64,000 nucleotides of DNA from Paramormyrops kingsleyae (taxonomy: Eukaryota; Chordata; Actinopteri; Osteoglossiformes; Mormyridae): NCBI RefSeq assembly GCF_048594095.1, contig NC_132821.1, positions 34,705,585 to 34,769,584 of the forward strand, given 5' to 3'. The translations under genes were made by a program, and so were the position numbers. Below the pieces are notes generated by a model, which did no database searches, had not been told where the DNA came from, and saw only the letters and a list, made by a program, of their open reading frames with translations. Of the stretch, positions 33,305 through 43,197 are shown piece by piece. The stretch's first letter is position 1, and each line of letters starts with the position of its first letter.

Positions 33305-33613
33305 TATAATGTTTATTATTAATGTATATTACAGCTGTTAAGGGATGTTAGGATGTTAAGGTATACATACATGATGTTTAGAAATGTTTTAGGAACACTT
33401 AATGAATACATTGTGAAGGTGAACATTTTATGAATGCAATATAAATGCATTATAAAGGTGCAGTTAATATAAAGCGTTGCCAATCAACACTATAATGCCT
33501 TATGACTGTCAATAGAAGATGCTGTAATGCTTTATTAATTCTTATACTGACTATTTTAATGCATTATGAAGGTATGTATAGTGCATTATAGATGACAGTG
33601 TTACTGGATACTC

Positions 33614-33940
33614 AGAGAATTGTAGTACTCTTGACTGACCCCCTGTGGTGCAGTGTGAGGTCTGGCTTTGGCTGCAGGCTGTCTCTCTGGTGAGATACGT
33701 GTCGAGGGAGTGTTTCTCGGGGAGAGATCTCTTTTGTTCAAAGAAGCTTTGTTCCCATCCTCATTGATCTGGCTCTTCAAAACGACATATTTATTTATTT
33801 AACATGCGCCGAATGAGCAAACAAGCAGGCGGTAAGAAAGCAATGAGTCACTGCTCCGCCTGATCCCCCTCCTCCAGCCCAGATGCACCAATAGCTGTGG
33901 CTAATGGGTCATTAGCTGACACCAATGAAAGATCCGCTGA
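33614..33940. other. unique spacer, no gene seen
   Basis: No feature recognised. Confidence 0.5.
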
Positions 33941-34541
33941 CGACCATAGCTAAAGGTCTTCCCTGGTGAAGCCAGGACCGGCCAGGTACCCTAACCCTAA
34001 CTCTAACCCTAATCCCTAGTGAAGCCAGGACCGGCCAGGCACCCTAACCCTAACCCGAACATGGCTAAAGGCCTTCCCTGGTGAAGCCAGGACCGGCCAG
34101 GCACCCTAATCCTAACCCTAACCCGACCATGGCTAAAGGCCTTCCCTGGTGAAGCCAGGACCGGCCAGGTACCCTAACCCTAATCCCTAGTGAAGCCAGG
34201 ACCGGCCAGGCACCCTAACCCTAACCCGAACATGGCTAAAGGCCTTCCCTGGTGAAGCCAGGACCGGCCAGGTACCCTAACCCTAACCCTAACCCTAATC
34301 CCTAGTGAAGCCAGGACCGGCCAGGCACCCTAACCCTAACCCGAACATGGCTAAAGGCCTTCCCTGGTGAAGCCAGGACCGGCCAGGCACCCTAATCCTA
34401 ACCCTAACCCGACCATGGCTAAAAGCCTTCCCTGGTGAAGCCAGGACCGGCCAGGCACCCTATTCCTAACCCTAACCCGACCATGGCTAAAAGCCTTCCC
34501 TGGTAAAGCCAGGACCGGCCAGGCACCCTAACCCTAAGCCG
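33941..34541. repeat. minisatellite with telomere-like CCCTAA runs, about 10 units
   Basis: Each unit has GAAGCCAGGACCGGCCAGG followed by one to four CCCTAA-type hexamers. Units alternate between a long form containing CATGGCTAAAGGCCTTCCCT and a short form starting ATCCCTAGTGAAGCC, so unit length varies (about 42-70 bp). The hexamers match the vertebrate telomere repeat but are too few per run to be a telomere remnant by themselves. Confidence 0.92.
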
Positions 34542-34569
34542 TTACTAGCTTAGCTGAAATCTTACGACT

Positions 34570-34690
34570 TTCCTAGGTGGCTCACTAGCACTCACGCCTC
34601 ACACCTCCATGGTGGGGGCTGCTTCAGCAGTTTGCATGTCCCCCACATATGAAGTGGGTTTCCTCCTACAGTCCAAAGACATACACTTAT
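34570..34690 (-). repeat. dispersed-repeat fragment
   Basis: GCCTCACACCTCCATGGTGG, GTTTGCATGTCCCCCACATA and CTCCTACAGTCCAAAGACAT match the complement of the 3' part of the CCATCCATTTTC repeat. It directly adjoins the telomere-like array. Confidence 0.65.
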
Positions 34691-34713
34691 TTGAACTTGT
34701 GTTTCAAACTTGG

Positions 34714-34890
34714 GGGGGGGGGGCGTTATGTATATATTACACTGGGGGACCAAATGTCCCCACAATGTGATAAAAAACAGTTATTTTGACATATCTGTGA
34801 CTACAATCAAAGAACTTATTGTGCCAAAACTTTTGTATTGTGTTTGGTTACTTATGGTTTTGGTTATGGCTGGGTGGGGGTGTCGGCTGT
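34714..34890 (+). repeat. truncated TGGGGAC-type repeat
   Basis: G10 tract, then ACTGGGGGACCAAATGTCCC, CACAATGTGATAAAAAACAG and GGTTACTTATGGTTTTGGTT. It stops before the CCATAGAAATGAATGG block, replaced by a short piece of the CCATCCATTTTC repeat (CATCCTGGGTGTCCC near 34943). Confidence 0.7.
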
Positions 34891-34984
34891 CATGTTTGGC
34901 ATTGGTATGTTTGCCCCTGTGTGAGTGCATTGGAGCAGCATGCCATCCTGGGTGTCCCCCTGCCTCGCTCCCTACGTCATCTGG

Positions 34985-35160
34985 AGGCGGCCTGTGGCTC
35001 ACTGGGTTAAGGATCTGTGTCTGCAAGGTGGATGGGCCCTTCAGCAAGGCCTTTAACCCCAGCTGCTCTGGAGGTGCTGCATGCTGGCTCTCTGACCCCC
35101 GGGCTTTCTGCAGTTCTATGTTGCTTTGGAGAAAAGTGTCTGCAGAATAAATAAATTCAG
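34985..35160 (+). mobile_element. tRNA-derived SINE
   Basis: Head GCGGCCTGTGGCTCACTGGG, body GGGCCCTTCAGCAAGGCCTT then TAACCCCAGCTGCTC, tail ATGTTGCTTTGGAGAAAAGT, then GTCTGCAGAATAAATAAAT. The box B region is missing (internal deletion after CTGTGTCTGCAAGG). Confidence 0.75.
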
Positions 35161-35990
35161 ATACAGGGCAGCAGACGCTCCTGGATGAGCAGCTAAAAGG
35201 CGAGCGGATGGATGGAACATGTTTTATCCCTGTGGAGGACTCTCTAAAAACAGCCTCAAGTGCAGTGGAACGACGAGTTTCAAGTAAAGCCAGATTCCCA
35301 TTCAACCTTCTGTGAGATCTGTCTCCAGTTAGACTACATTTCACTTTCCTTCTAATTTTATAACATTAAATATTATGAATCACATCCTGCCAGGCAGTAT
35401 ATAATATTCAAGGCATACTCACCTCAATGTGTGCTCTAAAAACTCTCAGTGGGAATTTCTCATCTGTTTTTAATGCGTCCTTTATTTTATCCGTTTCTTA
35501 TAGTCTGGAAGAGACGTTCAGCTTGACTTCAGCATTAATACCATCCATAATTCTGCACCTGCAATATTATCTCAAATGAACGTAGACTCCTCCACTCCAT
35601 TAATCATTACGCACAATCAGTCAAGATGATACTTGAGCAGAATGAAAAGCCGTCTTCCTCTTAAAGCATCCGAGAGCTGTTCATTGACTATGGATTATTA
35701 ACGGTAGACACCATGTGTGAGCGAGGCAGATAATTCAGCTCCTTCTGCTGTTTATGTCCAGCTTCTCCATGCCTAAACCTGCGAAACGTTCTATCTGTGG
35801 AAACGTAAAGAAGCTAATTTACATTAAAATGTTTAGGTTATACTTTTATCTCAAGGAATGAAATCACCTACTTATTCAGCTGAATATCACACCTTCAGGG
35901 TTGGGGGTTTGAGGCTCACCTGGGTTCTGGAAGCATCTTCTCTCTATGTCTCATACAATGTGACTCTTTGTATTCTGGTTTAGGCTCTGT
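35161..35990. other. unique tract, no gene seen
   Basis: No exon or repeat recognised. Confidence 0.5.
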
Positions 35991-36168
35991 GTGTGTTGGG
36001 GGGGGGGTCCCACAATGTGATAAACACCTGTTTTCTTGTCCTTCTACAGGCATTCTTTTCGGTCTCCACAAGGGTTAATTATGGGTAGGAGTTAAGGTCG
36101 TCATGATGGGATTAGGGTTTTTCCCATAGAAATGAATCAAGAGTCCCCACAAAGATATGAGTAGAAAC
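35991..36168 (+). repeat. TGGGGAC-type repeat, internally deleted
   Basis: GTCCCACAATGTGATAAACA, GGTCTCCACAAGGG, AATTATGGGTAGGAGTTAAG and CCATAGAAATGAATCAAGAG in the family order, preceded by a G9-10 tract. Its usual TG-rich end is expanded into the array that follows. Confidence 0.8.
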
Positions 36169-36692
36169 GTGTGTGTGTGTGTGTAGGTGAGTGTATGTGT
36201 GTGTGTAGGTGAGTGTATGTGTGTGTGTAGGTGAGTGTGTGCACGTGTGTGTGTGCGTAGGTGTGTGTGTGTGTGTGTAGGTAAGTGTATGTGTGTGTGT
36301 GTGTAGGTGACTGTGTGTGTGTGTAGGTGAGTGTATGTGTGTGTGTAGGTGAGTGTGTGCGCGTGTATGTGTGCGTAGGTGTGTGTGTGTGTGTGTAGGC
36401 GAGTGTGTGTGTGTGTGTGTGTAGGCGAGTGTATGTGTGTGTGTGTGTGTAGGTGAGTGTATGTGTGTGTGTGTGTAGGCGAGTGTATGTGTGTGTGTGC
36501 GTAGGTGTGAGTGTGTGTGTAGGTAAGTGTGTGTGTGTGTGTAGGTGACTGTGTGTGTGTGTAGGTAAGTGTATGTGTGTGTGTGTAGGTGACTGTGTGT
36601 GTGTGTGTAGGTAAGTGTATGTGTGTGTGTGTGTAGGTGACTGTGTGTGTGTGTAGGTGACTGTGTGTGTGTGTGTAGGTAAGTGTATGTAC
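36169..36692. repeat. TG-rich array, about 520 bp
   Basis: Runs of GTGTGT broken by AGGTGAGTGTAT, AGGTAAGTGTAT or AGGTGACTG about every 20-35 bp. This is a compound microsatellite/minisatellite grown from the TG end of the TGGGGAC repeat. The long alternating purine/pyrimidine stretches can favour Z-DNA. Minus-strand frames of over 200 codons (histidine/threonine-rich) come from the periodicity. Confidence 0.95.
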
Positions 36693-37362
36693 ACGCGCCC
36701 TGTTCTGACCTGTGATGGTCTGCCATCCTGTCTAAGTGGTACCACAGCCAAATATCCATCCATCAACTTCTTGGAGTAGGATCCAAGATCCCCTATGGCC
36801 ATAAAAAGTAAACAGTTGGTAGATGTTTGGATATTTGAGTGCATTACAACCTGGTCCCTGCACAAATCTGAATTATAAAGACCCTCCCTTCCAGCTGCTA
36901 TACCACCCTACAGTCAGAACTAGCTGTTATGTTACAATTCCTAGGTACATTTTCCTTTATTCATTTCTGCGGGGAATATAAATGATTTCATATGAAAGCC
37001 TAAATATTATAATTCAGGTTTAAAACTCAATATTCAGGCATGCATGCCGAATACTAATCTGGCCAATCGTCAGTAATAAACAGCACAGACATGAGACTGA
37101 ATTATTTATAACCTTGAAGTGTAGGGAGCCATAGGGAAGGTGGCACCAGTGTCTGGAAGAGTGAGTCAGGTGACCACAATCGTTTGCATAGACTGATCAC
37201 AGAGGTTCCACATAAGCTACCTGGGCGCATTTCCCTGTAAAGCCAGAAATGATGCATGATTTCTGTCTCCTGTTTGTATATCTGCGTGGCTCCTGGACGC
37301 TTTGCTTAACCCCACCCTCTAATCAAATTCACAGTTCTTGGCTCTGCTTAATGATTACATTA
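36693..37362. other. unique tract, no gene seen
   Basis: No exon or repeat recognised. Confidence 0.5.
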
Positions 37363-37370
37363 GATTAGAA

Positions 37371-37481
37371 CAGTCCTTGGGGAGCCCCAGACACTCCACA
37401 TTTCTGCTCCCTCTGGGAGCTGGGTGGGAGCAAAATCATGGACTGTCTGGAGGGCCTCGAGGAGCGGACTAAGAAATACTA
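37371..37481. mobile_element. short hAT MITE
   Basis: Same family as 60463-60633: GCTCCCTCTGGGAGCTGGGT and AGCAAAATCATGGACTGTCT correspond to parts of that copy. Target duplication GATTAGAA at 37363-37370 and 37482-37489. The left terminus has lost its TTTCCCAATC segment. 111 bp. Confidence 0.8.
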
Positions 37482-37504
37482 GATTAGAACATTTCTTCCT
37501 AGGT

Positions 37505-37687
37505 CACGGGTAGGCAATATTATCCGGAAAAGGCCGCTGTGTAAGCAGGCTCTCTGCAACTCCCTAATTTGATTACTAATTACAGAACTGATTGGCTGAG
37601 AAGGCCTCACACATGGGTTTGAACAGCTGACCTAAAGCGTATCCCAAAAACCTGCACACACACTGCGGATAAGATCGACCACCCCTG
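37505..37687. mobile_element. hAT MITE of a second family
   Basis: Left end CACGGGTAGGCAATATTATC, right end complement CAGGGGTGGTCGATCTTATC, a hAT-type terminus. Flanks TCCTAGGT and CTCTAGGT agree at 6 of 8 bases. 183 bp, 23 bp after the previous MITE. Confidence 0.75.
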
Positions 37688-37695
37688 CTCTAGGT

Positions 37696-38436
37696 GATTC
37701 TAATATCTCTTTAGATGCAAAAAAATAAACCCAACAAAGCCATAGCAGCAGAAATGTATTAATTAGAAGGGGCACCTTCGACTGCCCAGTGGGGGTCAGA
37801 GATGAGCCGCCGACGCTGGACAACAGTGATTCGTCCTCAGAGGGTCACAGTCAGCTAATGCTACCTTCTAATAACACGCCATTTTATACAGCAGACACCG
37901 GCACCTCGCTTGTGGAGAATCTATTGTATCATCCTCACACTCCTCTATTGTCTGCAATCCTTTGCTTTCGATGACCGATGGCCTACAGCAACAGAAGCTG
38001 GCCTGCTACCTTTTATGTGTTACAAGGCGGCTGTGGATAATGTCTGGTGGAAACTTACACTATTGATTTCTGTGTGAAGTGCTCGGCCCTCTCCGTCATA
38101 GAACAATGAACCTGAATGGCAGCGAGGCCTCCATCCGGATCAGACCTTTAAAAGATGCTGTTTGGCGTCTTTGCGGGAGCTGTGATCTCCTTGCTAAATC
38201 CAAAATGGCTCCTCGTGCATGTTTCATGAAGAGGTTCTCCTAGCCCCTAAACAGCTAAGGAAGAGTGAAAAGGCGGCCTCCCTCTATCACTGTTGTAGCT
38301 GATTTTGTCCAGTCTATTTCGTATCTGTACAAAATCATACCTCATTTTCTACATTCTGAAGCTCCTTTCAATCAGGATTAGATATTTTAATTCTGTTTAT
38401 ACACTAGGCTGTTTATACATGGATAAGGAAAATATG
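37696..38436. other. unique tract, no gene seen
   Basis: No exon or repeat recognised. Confidence 0.5.
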
Positions 38437-39279
38437 GGTACCACTTAAGATCATGTTTTTAGTTTATAAACACATTCATTATGCATTATAACCAGGGGTG
38501 CACATAAGTGGTACGCAAGTACGCATTCACCTTTAAGAACGATTCGTGCGACAATCAATTGTTTGTAAAAGCGCAAATGCGTACTTATGTGCATTTGCGC
38601 TGCTATGAAAACAAAATATAATGTATTTTAATCTTTATATGCTAACTCGACTTCATTTGCGGTATACGGGTTAAAATGCAAGGTATTTTCTTGTCATAGA
38701 GGCGCAAATGCACATAAAATAAGTACGCATTTGCGCTTTTACAAACAATCGATTGTCGCATGTAACGTTCTTAAAGGTGAACGCGTACTTGCGTACCAGT
38801 TATGTGCACCCCTGATTATAACGTATTCATAAAACATTATAAACATGGTTATAAATATTTATAAAAATGCACAACACATTATACCCATGTTTATTATGCA
38901 TCTGTAATGCACTGTACAGTAGATACCTTTATAATGCTGTACAAAGCATCCTCAATGCTTATACCATTATAATGCATTATGAAGGTATGTATAATACAGA
39001 TAATCAACACTATAATGCCTTATTACTGTTAATAGAAGATACTGTAATGTTTTGTTAATTCTTATACTGACCGTTATAATGCATTATGAAGATGTCTATA
39101 GTGATTTATAGATGAGAGCTTCATAAAGCATTCATAATGCATAATAAACATGGCTATAATGTGTTATTCCTTTGGATAAATATTTATAGCCATGTTAATA
39201 ATGCTTTATGAATGCATTATTATTTGTTATGAATGTGTTTAGAAATTGCTAAAAACATGGCCTTAAGTAAAGTGGTATC
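38437..39279. mobile_element. AT-rich MITE hosting a palindromic insert
   Basis: Left end GGTACCACTTAAGATCATG, right end complement GATACCACTTTACTTAAGGC. The body (CATTATAAACATGGTTATAA, TAATGCATTATGAAGG) is related to the elements at 31794-33605 and 51294-51958. No target duplication is clear. It contains the palindrome at 38493-38814. Confidence 0.75.
38493..38814. mobile_element. long palindromic hAT MITE
   Basis: 322 bp, nearly a full palindrome: the outer 27 bp (CAGGGGTGCACATAAGTGGT and onward) match with one difference, and GCGCAAATGCGTACTTAT is mirrored inside. Exact 8-bp target duplication ATTATAAC at 38485-38492 and 38815-38822. Confidence 0.95.
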
Positions 39280-41456
39280 GATATTTGTTTTTGGAGGTGG
39301 AGGAATATGGATATATTAATATGGACAAAATTTTCACCTTTGGCACTCCTCGGTACATGAAATCTTTGTGAGATGATAATATGTTCCTACAAACTCCTAA
39401 AGAATCAGGCTTTAGGGGTCAAGACATGCAACAAAACTCACTGCCCATCACCAGCTGAGCGGTCAGAAACCTTTAGCCACATTTAAGCAAGAGTCAAAAG
39501 GAAGTCACTGCAAAGTCGAAAATGCAAATGTGTGCACACGATCCCATGTGACCCTGCATGCAACATGCAGTAATCAGCAATGAGAGACCTCATTTACACT
39601 ATACTGTGTTACTGTTTATTAAACAAACCATTCAGACTGCTTTAATCTACATGAAAATGGCTGCATACTCAACATGTACAATTAATATTTAATTGCATTA
39701 TATCCATGGGCGAAAAGCATGCTCCGGGTTGATGGTAATTAGCTTATTGCCCTGGGGTATTTTCGGGGAACCTTCCATATTGTTAAATCAGCAGCGTTTA
39801 GGAGCAACGGTGCAGCCTGATTGTTGTATTTCAGTCTAAGGATCATTATCGTGGCATAAACCTGTTGGTGTGATTGAACAGGTCGTGAAATCCAAACTTT
39901 AAAACATCGGCAGTTCTATACTCTATTTTATTTTTTTTAACCTTAGCCCCCCTAAAACCATTTAGCGGTTTGTCCTGTATTTCTGTACATTTTGTGTGAT
40001 TTTAATTACGAGTGTCCTGGGGGTGGTGTCTCATATTCCGACAGAGGGCTGAGCGCCCCCTAAAGGTGAAATCCCAGAAACCCCCCTGCCGGCATACTCA
40101 GTCCTTACCAGACCAAAGGAGAATTTCTTTTATAAGAAATGCGGTTTTGGAAGTCAGGTTTAGAGGTTCCTCTGTACTGTTACTCGCTCCTGGACGTGTA
40201 TGTTTTTTTAACGCATAGCTAGCTATGAACTCTTGTTCATTCAGTGAGAGAAATGACAGCAGCAGGGAAGGAAACTGGAAAAGTAAAACTTTTAAAGACT
40301 TTTTTAAAAACTGTGATGTGTCATTTTGCGAGACACCATCTATTAGATGGCGTGGGTGTTTTTAAGCATCTCTTTTATATATTTATTTATTTTATTTTGC
40401 TTTCACTTTACTGTATGGCCTGTATTGCTTCAGATACTTGCACAATAAAAGTACAATAAAACTCCTGTGCTCTCTCTCTCCCTCTCTCCCTCTCATGCCC
40501 TTGGCCTGGGTTGGCTTCCCCTCTTTGTAGTTTCTCTCTGCTCTGTGTTCCTCATTATCTAGGTGTATATCTGGACACATTGGTTAGATGAAGAAGGCCA
40601 GCCATGTAACTGAAATGGTTTCCATGGCGACCAGACTTCCCACCATTTTCTGTCTGCTCTACCTATCTGATCATAACAATACATAAAGCAGCAAGTAATA
40701 CAATCTAAAACACAAACTACCATTTTTTTATTTGACTTACGAAAATCACGTTATAATTTTTACTATTATTGAAAACTCCAACATAAATGCACAAGAACAG
40801 AATAAATTCCTGGATGCTTTATTACAGTCTACTATTTTCTGTCCACTACTATGACTATAAACTTATAGAAACTATAGACTTTAACACTGGTCAGTGAAAC
40901 CAGTTAAATATGGATAAACATTTGCATCACATGGCTACAATGCAGCACATGTCATCATGCTCTGTTTTTGCAGGAAAACATTCCTACCCAACACTATAGC
41001 TGCTAACAGTTACTCATACCCATGCCTGCTAAATCTTCCATTTTCCTCAGTAAGTCTCACAGGCGTGAAAATCAGTTTCTCATGGATTTGTAAGCTATGC
41101 AAAACACACAAGTTGGCACCGCCGATTTTCCCTGTTTGCCACTTTAAAGGGAGACTCACTAATTCTTCCAGGCTTCTCACGGGCTTAGGATGCGTGCATT
41201 TTAGCAGAGTGATGTTAACCAGTCTCTGGGATTTAAGAAATAACCCGACTGCCTTCTTATGTGAGAAAAATAACCAATGCGCTTCTCCATGATGCAACGG
41301 GCTGCAACAGAGACGGAGGGCTTTCAGGAATGGACAAGCGGAGATAAGCGAAAAAACACAGATGAAATATGTGAACCACATCATAACAACAATGAGATTC
41401 CTCATGCAGCTTTACAGTATGCGGCGTGGGGACTGAACTCAAACGTGATGCCGGCC
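39280..41456. other. unique tract, no gene seen
   Basis: About 2.2 kb. A CT-rich simple stretch lies at 40472-40497. Open frames at 40957-41292 and 41010-41405 have no recognised domain. A CTCF-like motif lies near 40055. Confidence 0.45.
40048..40068 (-). promoter_or_regulatory. CTCF-like motif
   Basis: On the minus strand CCTTTAGGGGGCGCTCAG contains AGGGGGCGCT, the strongest part of the vertebrate CTCF consensus; the upstream CC and spacing also fit. Sequence match only. Confidence 0.3.
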
Positions 41457-41741
41457 GGCCCTCATTCGCCTGACGTGGCGCTGCCCGGCCCTCACTGGCC
41501 TGACGTGGCGCTGCCCGGCCCTCACTCGCCTGACGTGGCGCTGCCCGGCCCTCACTCACCTGACGTGGCGCTGCCCGGCACTCACTCGCCTGACGTGGCG
41601 CTGGTCGGCCCTCACTCGCCTGACGTGGCGCTGCCCGGCACTCACTCGCCTGACGTGGCGCTGGTCGGCCCTCACTCGCCTGACGTGGCGCTGCCCGGCC
41701 CGCCTGACGTGGCACTGGTCGGCCCTCACTCGCCTGACTTG
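41457..41741. repeat. 30-bp minisatellite, about 9.5 units
   Basis: Unit GGCCCTCACTCGCCTGACGT followed by GGCGCTGCCC. Two unit types differ by CTGCCCGG or CTGGTCGG and alternate. One unit near 41697 is shortened. CpG-rich. Period divisible by 3, so both strands have open frames of 10-residue repeats; these are not credited as genes. Confidence 0.95.
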
Positions 41742-42520
41742 TGAGCTAAGCCACAGGTCTGGGCTCTGCTCAGTCAAACTGCCAAATTCATTCAATAAAG
41801 ACAACAAACATGCAATAAGATGTATTAAAGTCTGTGGGCTTCACATGCAGGTTCAGTGCTCTGTGATGGGAGAATCGCCCATAGAGGCCCAGGAGCGACG
41901 TCATCGCTGGAGGAATGAGTTACCCAGTCCAGGAGAGGCCTGGGCCATCTTGCTTACCAGCTGGCCTCTTCCCTGCTGCATCCCACTTGGGAGTGATAGG
42001 CAGACTTTCACTCCAGGCCTGCTCTCATGCATGGCAGGCAACCAGCAGCCAGTTTGGGCTTTTACTCAGCTCCCTGTGCTGCCTGCTAACCACCAGCAAG
42101 GCTAATATAAATGCACACTGAAATGCTGCGATGCTAGCGACAGGGCTAAGGGTCTGGGCTCACACTCTACCTTAAAGCGTGGAATAGAGGAGCTGCACAG
42201 TTTCATTTAACCCCCCTTAAGCTGCTCAGATGAAGTGGCAGACAATTACGACGAGCTGGTTTGTACAGGCAATCACTGTCAGGAGTGAGAGTCGCCACAC
42301 AGCATCTCACAGTGCAGAGAGGACTTATTTAATTACCATAAACAATACAAGGCAATCATTGTGATTGGGGAGACATGTCACATGTTCACTTATATGTACT
42401 GTATATATTGTTTTCCATTTCCTTCACTAATTGCCAGTTATGTTTTTCATAAGAACCAAAAAAGGTAACTCACTCTAAAGACATGCAGGCTTAGAGATGT
42501 CTTTAAATCTTCCGTAGGAC
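41742..42520. other. unique tract, no gene seen
   Basis: No exon or repeat recognised. Confidence 0.5.
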
Positions 42521-42828
42521 ATGCACTCTGCGATGGACTGGCACCCCCCCGGGGTTAGACCCCAGCCCCATGCACTCTGCGATGGACTGGCACCCCCCCC
42601 CCAGGGTTAGACCCCAGCCCCATGCACTCTGCGATGGACTGGCACCCCCCCCCTGGGGTTAGACCCCAGCCCCATGCACTCTGCGATGGACTGGCACCCC
42701 CCCCAGGGTTAGACCCCAGCCCCATGCACTCTGCGATGGACTGGCACCCCCCCCCCCTGGGGTTAGACCCCAGCCCCATGCACTCTGCGATGGACTGGCA
42801 CCCCCCCCCGGGGTTAGACCCCAGCCTT
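42521..42828. repeat. 49-54-bp minisatellite from the CCATCCATTTTC repeat, 6 units
   Basis: Unit ATGCACTCTGCGATGGACTG, GCACCCCCC, GGGGTTAGACCCCAGCCCC. Starts at 42521, 42570, 42622, 42674, 42724 and 42778, so unit length is 49, 52, 52, 50 and 54. Most of the length variation is in the C/G tract. The sequence TGCGATGGACTGGCACCC is the complement of the dispersed-repeat segment expanded at 24.8 kb. The right flank TAGATAGGCTCCC is the next block of that repeat. Confidence 0.95.
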
Positions 42829-42957
42829 GTGCTATTTTAGATAGGCTCCCTCTTACAAGGCTGCTCAGAGGGAATGGTTGTTGAAATGAGTACATGAATT
42901 TATCCTTTACTTACCATTTGCACTAATATGAATGCAGGCACATTAAAATGCTTCTCT

Positions 42958-43197
42958 TCACCCCCTCCCCCCCCCCTTTTGCTCCCCAAGAGACAGATAA
43001 ACAGGCAATAGTGAGCTTGGGCATCATGGCACAGGGTCTGCCGGCATGCAACGCCCCTGTAGCTGAGGGGGGGGGGGGGGTTAAGGGCCTTACTCAAGGG
43101 CCCCCAGACATGTAACTTTTCTGACAAGGCCGGGTATCAAACCAGCAACCTTCTGATCACATGCACAGAGGCTTAACCCACTGAGCCATACTGTATG
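42958..43197 (-). mobile_element. tRNA-derived SINE
   Basis: On the minus strand: TATGGCTCAGTGGGTTAAGC (tRNA-like, box A), GATCAGAAGGTTGCTGGTTT (degenerate box B), then GGGCCCTTGAGTAAGGCCCT. A G14 tract at about 43066 occupies the position of the CCCAATTGC block. Similar in layout to the copy at 50928-51172. Confidence 0.75.

Larger units (their letters stand above)
32002..33481. mobile_element. level 2: related MITE nested in level 1
   Basis: Left end GGTAACACTTTACATTAACT, right end complement GGCAACGCTTTATATTAACT. Exact 8-bp target duplication AATCAACA at 31994-32001 and 33482-33489. The arms mirror each other (AACATCCTAACATCCCTTAA against TTAAGGGATGTTAGGATGTT). Interrupted by the Tigger-like element. 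Confidence 0.92.
31794..33605. mobile_element. level 1: AT-rich MITE with GGTAACACT ends
   Basis: Left end GGTAACACTTTC, right end complement AGTAACACTGTC. Flanked by GGATACTT (31786-31793) and GGATACTC (33606-33613), a target duplication identical in 7 of 8 bases. The body is rich in TTATAATGCATTCATAAAGC-like palindromic stretches. Related copies at 38437-39279 and 51294-51958. It hosts the three nested elements below. Confidence 0.85.

Noticed and set aside
33941..34541. True interstitial telomere or chromosome-end fusion
   Set aside because: CCCTAA runs are only one to four hexamers long and always embedded in a larger unit; a fusion relic would show long or head-to-head runs.
36112..36865. 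Histidine/threonine-rich frames of over 200 codons
   Set aside because: Translation of TG/CA simple sequence.
41257..41807. Open frames on both strands over the 30-bp array
   Set aside because: Period divisible by 3 and stop-free unit; no domain.
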